Below are positions 25,809 to 32,989 of a stretch of 40,921 nt of DNA, piece by piece. The stretch is from positions 9,542-50,462 of the forward strand of contig NZ_RDBP01000013.1 of assembly GCF_008042045.1 (NCBI RefSeq), given 5' to 3'. Source of the stretch: Streptomyces sp. T39. GTDB lineage: Bacteria; Actinomycetota; Actinomycetes; Streptomycetales; Streptomycetaceae. The notes beneath the pieces are model-generated. The model made no database searches and was not told the origin of the DNA. It was given only the letters and a program-made list of their open reading frames with translations. The stretch's first letter is position 1. Every line of letters starts with the position of its first letter. A program made the translations under genes and the position numbers.

Positions 25809-26288
25809 GTGCCCGAGTCCCCCAGCCCCGCCCAGGACATCGACCGCGTCGCCTCCGCGCTCGCGGCGTGCCTGCCTGCGCTGAACCGGGCCCTCGACCG
25901 GCAGGTCGCCCGGGACTTCCCGGGCCCCAAGCCGCCCGAGGGGCAGCTCGCACTGCTGCGTTTCGTGATGCGGCGCGAGGGCGTGACCGTGCGCGAGAGC
26001 GCGGACGCCCTGCTGATGCGGCCCAACAACGTCAGCGCACTGGTCTCGCAGCTCACCGACGCGGGCCTGCTGGAAAGGCGCCGGGACCCGGACGACAAGC
26101 GCGTCGCCCGCCTCCACCCGACCGACCGCGCCCGGCGGGAACTGGCCGAGGTCAGGCGCCTCCAGGGCGCCCACATCGCCCGCGCCCTGCACGAGCTCAC
26201 CGACGGCGAGCGAGGCGCGCTGGGCTCGGCCGTCGGCGCGCTGACGTCACTGGCGCGCCACCTGCACCCGGGCCCCGCGGCCGAGTAG
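25809..26288 (+). CDS. MarR-family repressor, probably of the downstream MFS pump
   Basis: A 159-residue winged-helix regulator. The DNA-binding part contains VRESADALLMRPNNVSALVSQL (broken by turns) and the wing ERRRDPDDKRVARLHPTDRA. I start it at GTG 25809 (VPESPSPAQDI) rather than GTG 25788, because the latter lies inside the promoter spacer and operator. The predicted transcript then begins at the start codon, a leaderless mRNA, which is common in actinobacteria and fits the absence of a ribosome site. It precedes the drug-efflux-type MFS gene by 174 bases in the same direction. Likely role: self-repression and control of the pump, relieved by a pump substrate. Confidence 0.9.
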   Translation: MPESPSPAQDIDRVASALAACLPALNRALDRQVARDFPGPKPPEGQLALLRFVMRREGVTVRESADALLMRPNNVSALVSQLTDAGLLERRRDPDDKRVARLHPTDRARRELAEVRRLQGAHIARALHELTDGERGALGSAVGALTSLARHLHPGPAAE

Positions 26289-26462
26289 CAAGGCCCCGGC
26301 GTCCGCACGCCGCGCACGCCTCCCCCGCACCCCGCGACGGGACACGTGTGCGGGTGCACATCCCCATGGGCGCCGACGCCCGCCCCGGGCGCACTCCCGT
26401 GTCCGCGCGGCGGCACCCGACGCCCGTTCCCCTCCCGCACCCTCGAAAGAATAGGCACTCTC

Positions 26463-28055
26463 ATGCCGCCCACCAGCGTGGACCACTCTCCTCTGCCCGC
26501 AGCCTCCCCGCCGGCCCCACCGGCTCGCGGCCGGCGGGCCAACCCCTGGCTGACCCTGCTCGCCGTCTCGTTCGGCCTCTTCATGGTCCAGCTCGACGCC
26601 TCGGTCGTGGCGATCGCGAACCCCGAGATAGGGCGAACGCTGGAGGCGTCGACCGCGGACCTCCAGTGGGTGACCAACTCCTATCTGCTCGCCCTCGCGG
26701 CCTCCCTCATCCTGGGCGGCAAGCTGGGCGACCGCTTCGGGCGCCGCACGTACTACCTCGTCGGTGTCGCCGGCTTCACCCTCGCCTCCGTCGCCATCGG
26801 GCTGGCGGGCTCGGTGGAGGGCGTCATCGGCTTCCGCGCCGTGCAGGGCTTCTTCGGCGGCCTGCTGATGCCGAACACCCTCGGCCTGCTGCGGGCCGTC
26901 TTCCCGCCGCGCAGGTTCGGCATGGCGGTCGGCATCTGGGCGATGGTGTCGGCCGTGTCCACGGCGCTCGGGCCCATCGTCGGCGGTCTGCTCGTCGAAC
27001 ACGTCTCCTGGGAGTCGGTGTTCTTCATCAACGCCCCCATCGGTGTGCTCGCCCTGCTGGTGAGCGGCGCCGTACTCCCCCAGAGCCGCACCGCCGCGGG
27101 GCGGCAGCGCTTCGACGTGGTCGGCGTGGTGCTGCTCGCGGCCGGTCTGCTGTGCGTCGTCTTCGGCGTCGTCAAGGGCGAGACCTGGGGCTGGTCCTCG
27201 GCCGGGACGATCGCGGCGGTGGGCGCCGGTCTGCTCGTCCTCGTCGTCTTCGGCCGGTACGAGACGCGGGTGGAGCACCCGCTGCTGCCCATGCAGCTGT
27301 TCCGCAGCAGGGCCCTCACCACGGGGACCGTCGTGACGGCGCTCAACTTCTTCGTCCTGCTCGGCCTGATCTTCTTCGTGATGCTCTACCTCCAGAACGT
27401 GCGCGGCTTCACCCCCGTGGAGGCCGGTGTGCGCACCCTGCCGCTGAGCCTGGCGTCACTGGTGGCGTCGCCGCTCGGCGCGGCGCTGACCGCCCGCTTC
27501 GGGCCGCGGCTGTCGATGCCGCTCGGCATGCTGCTCCAGGCGGCGGCCGCGTTCTCCATGCTCACCTGGGGCACCGGGTCCTCCTACGCCACGATGTGGC
27601 CGCCGTTCGTCGCGCTCGGCCTCGGCGTCGGCATGGTGCTGGCCGCCTCGTCGGACGCGGTCGTCGGCCAGGCGCCCGTCGAGGACGGCGGCGTCGCGGG
27701 CGGCATCCAGGCCACCGCGCTCCAGATCGGCGGCGCGCTCGGCACGTCCGTGCTGATCTCGCTGATCAGCGGCCGTGTGGGCGCCACGCTCACCGGCGAG
27801 CTGACCGCGGCCGGTGTCCCGGCCGGGCAGGCCGCACAGTTCCACCGGGTCGAGGACGCGGTGGCGATGGGCATCGCGCCGGTCTCGGCGGACATGCCCG
27901 GGCCGCTGCGGGCCGCGGTCGTCGAGGGCAGCGGCCAGGCGTTCATGAACGGTGTGCACACCGCCGTGACCGTCACGGGCGTCCTGTGCCTGCTGGGCGC
28001 CGCCCTCGCGGCCGCGGGCCTGCGGGGCACCGCACCCGCCTCGTCCCGGCACTGA
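26463..28055 (+). CDS. MFS drug transporter, DHA2 (EmrB/QacA) family
   Basis: A 530-residue membrane protein with about 14 hydrophobic segments, the DHA2 count. Family motifs: LDASVVAIANPEIG in helix 1 (motif D1), GGKLGDRFGRR in the first cytoplasmic loop (motif A), and the GPIVGGLL segment in helix 5 (motif C, antiporter motif). These proteins export drugs or toxic metabolites with proton exchange; the substrate is not predictable. The start is ATG 26463 with a modest GAAAGA site. It sits behind the MarR repressor, an arrangement typical of inducible efflux. It ends 190 bases before a strong convergent hairpin. Confidence 0.93.
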   Translation: MPPTSVDHSPLPAASPPAPPARGRRANPWLTLLAVSFGLFMVQLDASVVAIANPEIGRTLEASTADLQWVTNSYLLALAASLILGGKLGDRFGRRTYYLVGVAGFTLASVAIGLAGSVEGVIGFRAVQGFFGGLLMPNTLGLLRAVFPPRRFGMAVGIWAMVSAVSTALGPIVGGLLVEHVSWESVFFINAPIGVLALLVSGAVLPQSRTAAGRQRFDVVGVVLLAAGLLCVVFGVVKGETWGWSSAGTIAAVGAGLLVLVVFGRYETRVEHPLLPMQLFRSRALTTGTVVTALNFFVLLGLIFFVMLYLQNVRGFTPVEAGVRTLPLSLASLVASPLGAALTARFGPRLSMPLGMLLQAAAAFSMLTWGTGSSYATMWPPFVALGLGVGMVLAASSDAVVGQAPVEDGGVAGGIQATALQIGGALGTSVLISLISGRVGATLTGELTAAGVPAGQAAQFHRVEDAVAMGIAPVSADMPGPLRAAVVEGSGQAFMNGVHTAVTVTGVLCLLGAALAAAGLRGTAPASSRH

Positions 28056-28248
28056 CGGCCGGGCGAACGGCTCGGGCGGCGCGCACACCACGGCGGCCCG
28101 GTCGGCGGGGCCCGGGCGGCCGCCGGGACGCGGGTGACCGGCACCGGGCCGCGGGCCCGTCGGCGTGGCCGCCCGGGCCCCGGCCACCGAGGGCGCGCGG
28201 TCGCAGGAGCCGGCCGTGCCGGGGTGCATGCGGGCATCTGCACACGCC
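28056..28248. other. Intergenic space after the MFS gene
   Basis: About 190 bases between convergent genes. No ORF worth reporting and no clear sites besides the terminator that follows. Confidence 0.5.
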
Positions 28249-28301
28249 CCGGCCCGGCCGGCTCGGCCTGCCCGGCCCGGGCACGCACCCGGCCGGGCCG
28301 G
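28249..28301. terminator. Nested bidirectional terminator
   Basis: Outer arms CCGGCCCGGCCGG (28249-28261) and CCGGCCGGGCCGG (28289-28301) are perfect complements. The loop holds a second palindrome, TGCCCGG-C-CCGGGCA (28269-28283). On the plus strand a pyrimidine run (TCTTCCTCC) follows. It lies between the convergent MFS and kinase-phosphatase genes and could serve both. Confidence 0.7.
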
Positions 28302-28345
28302 TCTTCCTCCCGCGCGGCAGCGCACCCCGTCCCGGCGCGTGTCCG

Positions 28346-29278
28346 TCAGAAGGCGCCGTAGTTGACCTGCCAGGTCGGCAGGCCCATCCGGCGCCAGACG
28401 GCCACGACCCGGTCGCGGTCGTCCAGCGAGACCCGCACCGCGAACCGGTGGCGGACGTGGCGGTCGAAGAGTTCCGCCTTCACGACGTCGTCGCGCCGGC
28501 CGTCGCCCGAGGCCCGCATCCACAGCTCGTCGTACGGCACCTCGTGGCGCCGCAGCCACGCCTCCGTCATGTCGCGGTGGTCCTCGCTGCGGCCGGAGAG
28601 GAGCACGATGACATCGTCGTCCGCGCGGCGGAACGAGGAGAGGGCCTGCCGGACGGAGATGTTGAGGACGTCCTCGTCGCAGCGGGAGAAGTCGAACGGC
28701 CCCCGGTCGCCGCGCAGCGCGAGCGTGCCGTCGATGTCGCACATGACGGCCGACGGCAGCGCGGGGTCCGGCACGTAGGGCTGCACGGGCTGCTGGTCGT
28801 TGAACCATTCGTCGGTCAGACGCCAGCCGCCCTTGCGGGCCTTGAGGTGCTTGTCGGCGAGCAGCCGGATGATCTCCTCCCCCACCGGACGCTCCCGGAC
28901 GGCGTCGCGGCGTACGCACTCCTCCACGTCCACGTCCGTGAAGTCGTGCACCACGAACGCGGCCCGGCCCGCCACGGCCGCCTTGAGTCGCTTCGGGATG
29001 TGGGGCGTCAGATGCGTGTTGTCGACGACGACGTCGAAACCGTCCGCCACGGCGGCCGTCACCGCCGCGTCCTGGATCGCCAGCACGGTCTGCTCGTGCG
29101 CGTGGGAGCGGCCGCGCTCCGGCGCGGGGACGTCGAGCATCGTGCGCAGGTCGTCGAGGTTGACCCGCCGCATCCTGCCCTCCGCCTCGGCCTGGAGGGC
29201 GCGGGCGGCGGTCGTCTTCCCCGATGCGGGCAGGCCCGTCATGACGTGCACCCGGGGTGCGGTCACGGCAGTGGACAC
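28346..29278 (-). CDS. pnkp: T4-Pnkp-like polynucleotide kinase-phosphatase (RNA end healing)
   Basis: A 310-residue two-domain enzyme arranged as in phage T4 Pnkp (301 residues). The N-terminal kinase has the P-loop GLPASGKT (15-22) and NLDDLR (40-45), which matches the catalytic Asp and Arg pair of T4. The C-terminal HAD phosphatase has DIDGT (181-185), SGR (228-230), K267 and DD (286-287), in the same order as the T4 acyl-phosphatase residues. It would turn 2',3'-cyclic phosphate and 5'-OH ends into 3'-OH and 5'-phosphate ends ready for ligation. The start is GTG 29278, two bases after the ligase stop, with GAGGAG inside the ligase end, so the two are translated together. The natural substrate, such as a cleaved tRNA, is unknown. 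Confidence 0.9.
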   Translation of the reverse strand: MSTAVTAPRVHVMTGLPASGKTTAARALQAEAEGRMRRVNLDDLRTMLDVPAPERGRSHAHEQTVLAIQDAAVTAAVADGFDVVVDNTHLTPHIPKRLKAAVAGRAAFVVHDFTDVDVEECVRRDAVRERPVGEEIIRLLADKHLKARKGGWRLTDEWFNDQQPVQPYVPDPALPSAVMCDIDGTLALRGDRGPFDFSRCDEDVLNISVRQALSSFRRADDDVIVLLSGRSEDHRDMTEAWLRRHEVPYDELWMRASGDGRRDDVVKAELFDRHVRHRFAVRVSLDDRDRVVAVWRRMGLPTWQVNYGAF

Positions 29279-29280
29279 GG

Positions 29281-30489
29281 TCAGTTCTCCTCGTCGGTGG
29301 TGAAGGGGTCGGACGCCTCGGGGCGTGCGGAACGGTACGTGACGAGCGCGGTGGACCGCCCGTCCAGGCGCAGGAACAGGGCGGGGCGCACCGCCGGGTC
29401 GGGCACCTCCCGCACCGCGCGGGCGAAGGCGCCGCGGTCGCCGGAGAGGTGGGCGACGGACGCGTACGCCTCGTCGACGGCCCGCTCGCGTGCCGCGACC
29501 TGCGCCTCGATGCGGGCGATCACCTCCCGGACCCAGGTGTCGAATTCGTCGGGCACCTGCTCCAGCAGGGCGTCCAGCGGCCTGCCGCCGGACGCGGCGA
29601 TCTCGGGGGGCGAGCAGCCGAGCGCCTGGGCCACCGCCTTGGCGGGCAGGCCGGCGAAGCGCTGGATGCCGTGGCTGCGCCAGATGTCCCGCTCGGTGAC
29701 GCCCGTCAGCACCTTGTGCAGCCGCACGTACTCCGCGATCTTGGCCTTCGCCCGCACACCGGACGCGAAACGCAGCACGAAGCCCTCGGCGTCCGTCCCG
29801 GTGGCCGGCTCCCCGCCGGGCAGGGTGCTGGACTCGGTCAGGGCGAGCAGTTCGGCGAGCGGCATGGCGGGCCGCAGGGCGACGACGGAGCCGACCGCCT
29901 TCCAGGCGGGTGCGGCGTCCGCCAGCGGCACTTCGGTGCCGTCGGCCCCGAACGCGGCGAGCAGCACCAGGTCCCGGCGGTCGCCGTAGTCGACGACGAT
30001 ACGATTCTGCGGGTAGAGGATCTCGGCGAGGTAGGTGACGCCCGGCTCCAGTGCGGAGGTGTCCTTCGTGTCGAGCCGGCGCTGCGCCCAGACGGCCTGG
30101 GTGCTGGTGAAGGAGCCCTTGGAGGCCACCCGCCAGCGGCCCGCGTAGTGGAAGACCACGGCGAGCGAGCCGTCGACCTTGTCGTACACCTCGAACGGCT
30201 CGTCGGGCAGGGCCGGCGCGTAGGGCTGTCCGGCCTCGTGCTCGCCGACGTTGAAGAACTTCGGCAGGGGCAGGGCGACGATCCGGCCGGTGACGTCGTC
30301 GGCGACCAGCCCGCGGCAGCGGGTGGTGACCTCGTTCCAGCGCCGCTCGTACTGGCAGACGCGCGTGTACGTGTAGATCGACAGCGGCAGTTCGGGGTGC
30401 GCCTTGCGGGTCACGTGCCCCGCGTCGAGAGCCTCCGCCAGCTCGTGCGCGGGCAGCAGTTCGTGAAGAGTCAGGTGGGCCTGGCCCAT
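29281..30489 (-). CDS. T4 Rnl1-like RNA ligase
   Basis: A 402-residue ATP-dependent RNA ligase. The nucleotidyltransferase motifs are in order: motif I YDKVDGSLAV with adenylated K104; YLAEILYPQNRIVVDYG (about 153-169), very like the T4 Rnl1 motif; motif IV EGFVLRF from 235; and motif V with K248/K250 in KAKIAEYVRLHK. The C-terminal helical region has no assigned partner. It would seal 3'-OH and 5'-phosphate RNA ends made by the kinase-phosphatase downstream. GGAGGAA precedes the ATG at 30489. A near-palindrome (30504-30519) lies just upstream. T4 uses the same pair to mend tRNA cut by a host anticodon nuclease; no nuclease, toxin or methyltransferase is visible nearby. Confidence 0.9.
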   Translation of the reverse strand: MGQAHLTLHELLPAHELAEALDAGHVTRKAHPELPLSIYTYTRVCQYERRWNEVTTRCRGLVADDVTGRIVALPLPKFFNVGEHEAGQPYAPALPDEPFEVYDKVDGSLAVVFHYAGRWRVASKGSFTSTQAVWAQRRLDTKDTSALEPGVTYLAEILYPQNRIVVDYGDRRDLVLLAAFGADGTEVPLADAAPAWKAVGSVVALRPAMPLAELLALTESSTLPGGEPATGTDAEGFVLRFASGVRAKAKIAEYVRLHKVLTGVTERDIWRSHGIQRFAGLPAKAVAQALGCSPPEIAASGGRPLDALLEQVPDEFDTWVREVIARIEAQVAARERAVDEAYASVAHLSGDRGAFARAVREVPDPAVRPALFLRLDGRSTALVTYRSARPEASDPFTTDEEN

Positions 30490-30503
30490 GGGTTCCTCCG
30501 TTC

Positions 30504-30519
30504 GAGATGCTGCATTCTC
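30504..30519 (-). promoter_or_regulatory. Near-palindrome upstream of the RNA ligase gene
   Basis: GAGATGC-T-GCATTCTC (plus strand), arms complementary apart from one extra base, 15-30 bases before the ligase ATG. It could be an operator, or part of the short 5' leader. The promoter itself was not located. Confidence 0.3.
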
Positions 30520-30568
30520 ACCTGGGGGAACGCCGGGGCGACAGCGGATTTCGGCTGCGCCGGGCACG

Positions 30569-30589
30569 CCGCAACGTGACCGCAACGTG
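30569..30589 (+). promoter_or_regulatory. Two CCGCAACGTG direct repeats upstream of the DUF779 gene
   Basis: CCGCAACGTG occurs at 30569-30578 and 30580-30589, an 11-base period, that is one helical turn. They end 20 bases before the DUF779 start codon. The arrangement suits cooperative binding of a regulator on one DNA face. Confidence 0.4.
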
Positions 30590-30609
30590 CCGTGTGCTGT
30601 GCTCGGGCG

Positions 30610-30984
30610 ATGGACGGAACCGCGTGTGTGCAGCTGACCGATGCCGCCGCCGGGCTGCTGCGCCGGCTGCGTGCGGCGCACGGGCCGCTGATGTTCCATC
30701 AGTCGGGCGGCTGCTGCGACGGCAGCGCGCCGATGTGCTACCCGGCGGGCGAGTTCCGCACCGGGGACAGTGATGTGCTGCTGGCCGAACTGCGGCTGGA
30801 CGGCGTCGACGAGCCGGTGCCGTTCTGGATGTCACGCGGTCAGTACGACCTGTGGCGGCACACCCGCCTCGTGGTGGACGTGGTCGAGGGCCGGGGCAGC
30901 GGCTTCTCGCTGGAGGCCCCGGAAGGCGTCCGGTTCCTGATCAGGTCGCACCTGGCCCGACCCGGCGGCGGCCGGACGCCGTGA
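30610..30984 (+). CDS. DUF779 domain protein
   Basis: A 124-residue small protein. It carries the DUF779 core: MFHQSGGCCDGSAPMCYPAGEF with its C-C and C residues (about 35-47, shown here split by context), a beta-rich middle, and PFWMSRGQYDLWRHTRLVVDVV near the centre-right. The cysteine cluster may bind a metal or iron-sulfur cluster. DUF779 genes are usually found beside acetaldehyde or related aldehyde dehydrogenases; none is present here. The ATG at 30610 is chosen because the conserved part begins soon after; no strong ribosome site precedes it. It is divergent from the RNA ligase gene (120 bases between) and ends 8 bases before the 64-residue membrane protein gene on the other strand. 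Confidence 0.85.
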   Translation: MDGTACVQLTDAAAGLLRRLRAAHGPLMFHQSGGCCDGSAPMCYPAGEFRTGDSDVLLAELRLDGVDEPVPFWMSRGQYDLWRHTRLVVDVVEGRGSGFSLEAPEGVRFLIRSHLARPGGGRTP

Positions 30985-30992
30985 ACGGGCGC

Positions 30993-31187
30993 TCAGGGCT
31001 GGAGACTTCCGACGACGGTCGCCGTCGCCGCGATCCCGTCCTGGATGGTCGGCGCCATGCTGGTCCCCGCGAGGAAGAAGCCCAGCAGGGCGCAGACCAC
31101 CGCGTGGGAGAGCTTCAGTCCGCCGTTGCGCAGGAAGATCACCGCCAGCACCGTGAGCAGCAGCACCACCGAGATCGAGATGGCCAT
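30993..31187 (-). CDS. Small two-helix membrane protein, unknown function
   Basis: A 64-residue protein with two hydrophobic segments, about 3-20 (ISISVVLLLTVLAVIFL) and 28-44, joined by a short RNGGLKLSH loop, then GTSMAPTIQDGIAATATVVGSLQP. A perfect AAGGAGG sits before the ATG, and codon use matches neighbours, so this is a real gene despite its size. I recall similar small membrane proteins in Streptomyces, some near mobile regions, but cannot name a family with confidence. It converges on the DUF779 gene with 8 bases between them. Confidence 0.75.
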   Translation of the reverse strand: MAISISVVLLLTVLAVIFLRNGGLKLSHAVVCALLGFFLAGTSMAPTIQDGIAATATVVGSLQP

Positions 31188-31317
31188 CGCCGAACCTCCT
31201 TCGCCGCGCGGGTCATGCGGCGTCCGCGTGCCGCTCGTGCGGCGTTCGGCGGTCAGTCTGGCGCAGCGCGGGCCCCGGACGGCCGACTGGCGTGTCCGCC
31301 GTACGGGTGGGGTCCGT

Positions 31318-32187
31318 TCAGTGCCCCCGGGCGCGCAGGAAGGCCGCGAGACCTGCCAGGTCATCGGTGTTGAGGTGGTCGACGCCGGCGTCCAGGAGTG
31401 CGCTCCACAGGGCGTCCCGGTCCGGCCCTGGCGTGTCGGGGGTGGCCCAGAAGCGGATCCGCTGCCGCCGCGCGTGGGCCGTGGCCACGATCGCGCGCAG
31501 CTTCTCGCGTTCCGCGGCGGGGAATTCACCGGCTCCGCGCCAGGCGAAGCTCTGTGTCCAGTTGGCCGAGATCAGCGGGACGAACGAGGCGGGGGCGGGG
31601 GCCGGTGCGACGAGGTCGTCGAGCCGGCCGTCGTAGAAGGCGTACCGCCTGCGCTGGGCCTCCATGGGCAGGCGTGCCGTGCGGTCGCCGGAGACCACCG
31701 GGGTGACGGCGCCCGTGCGGACCCGTCCATCGGTGCAACTGCTCAGCATCCGCCGGTAGTCGCGCAGTTGACGGTCGAGTTCGCGGTAGGCGGCGATGCC
31801 GTCGCTCTTGATGTCCACGAGCAGGTGCAGGGTCGTGGGGTGGCCGGGGTGGACGCTGCCGTGGCCCGCGCGGACCCTGGCGAGGAGGGGGTCGAGGTAG
31901 AGCGAGCGCAGGGTGCGTGCCGGGTCGAGCCCGGCCGGCTCGTGGGCGACCAGCAGGTCGCCGTCGACGAGGAAGACGTCCGCCTCGACGCTGGTGAAGC
32001 CCTGGACGAGGGCGTCGTGCAGGGGGCGCAGGTGCAGATAGTCGTTGTGGGCGTGCGCCTGGCGCAGCGGCACGGGGCCGCGCGCCGGACGGGTCGGTCC
32101 GTCCGCGCGCCCCTTCTCCGTCAGGGCGACGGCGCCCAGCAGCCCCGCGGCGAGGGTGGTGACGGCTCTGCGACGACTGGTGGGCAC
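31318..32187 (-). CDS. Secreted GDPD/PI-PLC-like phosphodiesterase
   Basis: A 289-residue exported protein. The N-terminus (PTSRRRAVTTLAAGLLGAVAL) carries a twin-arginine signal. The catalytic domain opens AHAHNDYLHLRPLHDALVQG followed by FTSVEADVFLVDGDLLVAHE, which is the TIM-barrel active-site pattern of glycerophosphodiester phosphodiesterases and PI-specific phospholipases C (HN, ExD, H residues). It ends in GVDHLNTDDLAGLAAFLRARGH, the usual last strand. It probably cleaves glycerophosphodiesters or similar phosphate esters outside the cell. GTG at 32187 has AGGAGG upstream; longer versions lack a ribosome site. It is in the same direction as the nik operon, 115 bases after nikE, and may be a separate unit. 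Confidence 0.88.
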   Translation of the reverse strand: MPTSRRRAVTTLAAGLLGAVALTEKGRADGPTRPARGPVPLRQAHAHNDYLHLRPLHDALVQGFTSVEADVFLVDGDLLVAHEPAGLDPARTLRSLYLDPLLARVRAGHGSVHPGHPTTLHLLVDIKSDGIAAYRELDRQLRDYRRMLSSCTDGRVRTGAVTPVVSGDRTARLPMEAQRRRYAFYDGRLDDLVAPAPAPASFVPLISANWTQSFAWRGAGEFPAAEREKLRAIVATAHARRQRIRFWATPDTPGPDRDALWSALLDAGVDHLNTDDLAGLAAFLRARGH

Positions 32188-32302
32188 GGTGCCTCCTGGC
32201 TCGGCGGGAGTCCGGACACCGGCGAGTATCCGCGCGCCGCGCCCCAACGGACAGACGCACGGCAAGAGTTCGGCCAACCGTCACCCGCCGGCGCGGTCAC
32301 CG

Positions 32303-32989
32303 TCACCCGGCCCGCGACCCCGCCCCCGCGTCCGCCGAGGTGATCTCGTCCCAGTCCACCGTCCGGTCGCACCAGCGCTCCAGCAGGACGCGGTCGTGGC
32401 CGACGGCGAGCAGTCCCGCGCCCTCCGCGCGCCGGTAGTCCTCGACCACGGCGACCAGGGCCGCCGTCGTCGACGCGTCCAGCATCGCGGTCATCTCGTC
32501 GCAGACCAGCCAGCGCGGCCGCAGCGTCAGCGCCCTGGCGAGACAGGCGCGCTGGAGCTGGCCGTCGCTGACCTCGTGGGGCCTGCGGCCCAGCAGGTCG
32601 CCGCCGAGGCCCACCTCGGCGGCGAGGGCCGCCACCCGGGCCGGCGCCTCGGCGCGCCGCCCCGTCGCCCGCAGCGGTTCGGCGATCAGGTCGTGCAAGG
32701 TCAGCCGGGGGTCGGCCGCGAGCCGCGGCTGCTGGAAGACGACCCCGACGGCGGTGCGCTGCTCCCGGGGGGCCCGGTGGCGCCAGCCGCCCGCCGGGCG
32801 GCCGTCGATGCGCACCCGGCCGGCGTCGGGACGGTGGAGGAGGGCGGCGACCCGGGCGAGGGTGGACTTGCCGCAGCCGCTGGGTCCGAGGAGCCCGACG
32901 GACTCGCCGGGCGCGAGGCTCAGGGACGCGTCGCGGACGACGGGGTGGCGCCGGTCGTAGCCGGCGGTGATCCGCTCCAGTTCAAACAC
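32303..32989 (-). CDS. nikE: Nickel/peptide-type ABC importer ATPase (NikE-like)
   Basis: A 228-residue ATPase. Walker A is GPSGCGKST, the signature is VSDGQLQRACLARAL, and Walker B is WLVCDEMTAMLD. The DEMTAMLD version, in place of DEPTSALD, is a recurring variant in this subfamily rather than damage. It lacks the C-terminal extension present in its partner NikD. GTG at 32989 overlaps the nikD stop by 8 bases. It is the last gene of a five-gene importer operon. Nickel is proposed from the Nur box upstream of the operon; the sequence of this subunit alone would fit any metal or peptide importer. Confidence 0.82.
   Translation of the reverse strand: MFELERITAGYDRRHPVVRDASLSLAPGESVGLLGPSGCGKSTLARVAALLHRPDAGRVRIDGRPAGGWRHRAPREQRTAVGVVFQQPRLAADPRLTLHDLIAEPLRATGRRAEAPARVAALAAEVGLGGDLLGRRPHEVSDGQLQRACLARALTLRPRWLVCDEMTAMLDASTTAALVAVVEDYRRAEGAGLLAVGHDRVLLERWCDRTVDWDEITSADAGAGSRAG

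Noticed and set aside
32982..32989. DEMTAMLD in NikE as a damaged Walker B
   Set aside because: The catalytic Asp-Glu is intact and I recall this variant in related importer ATPases, so it is likely natural.
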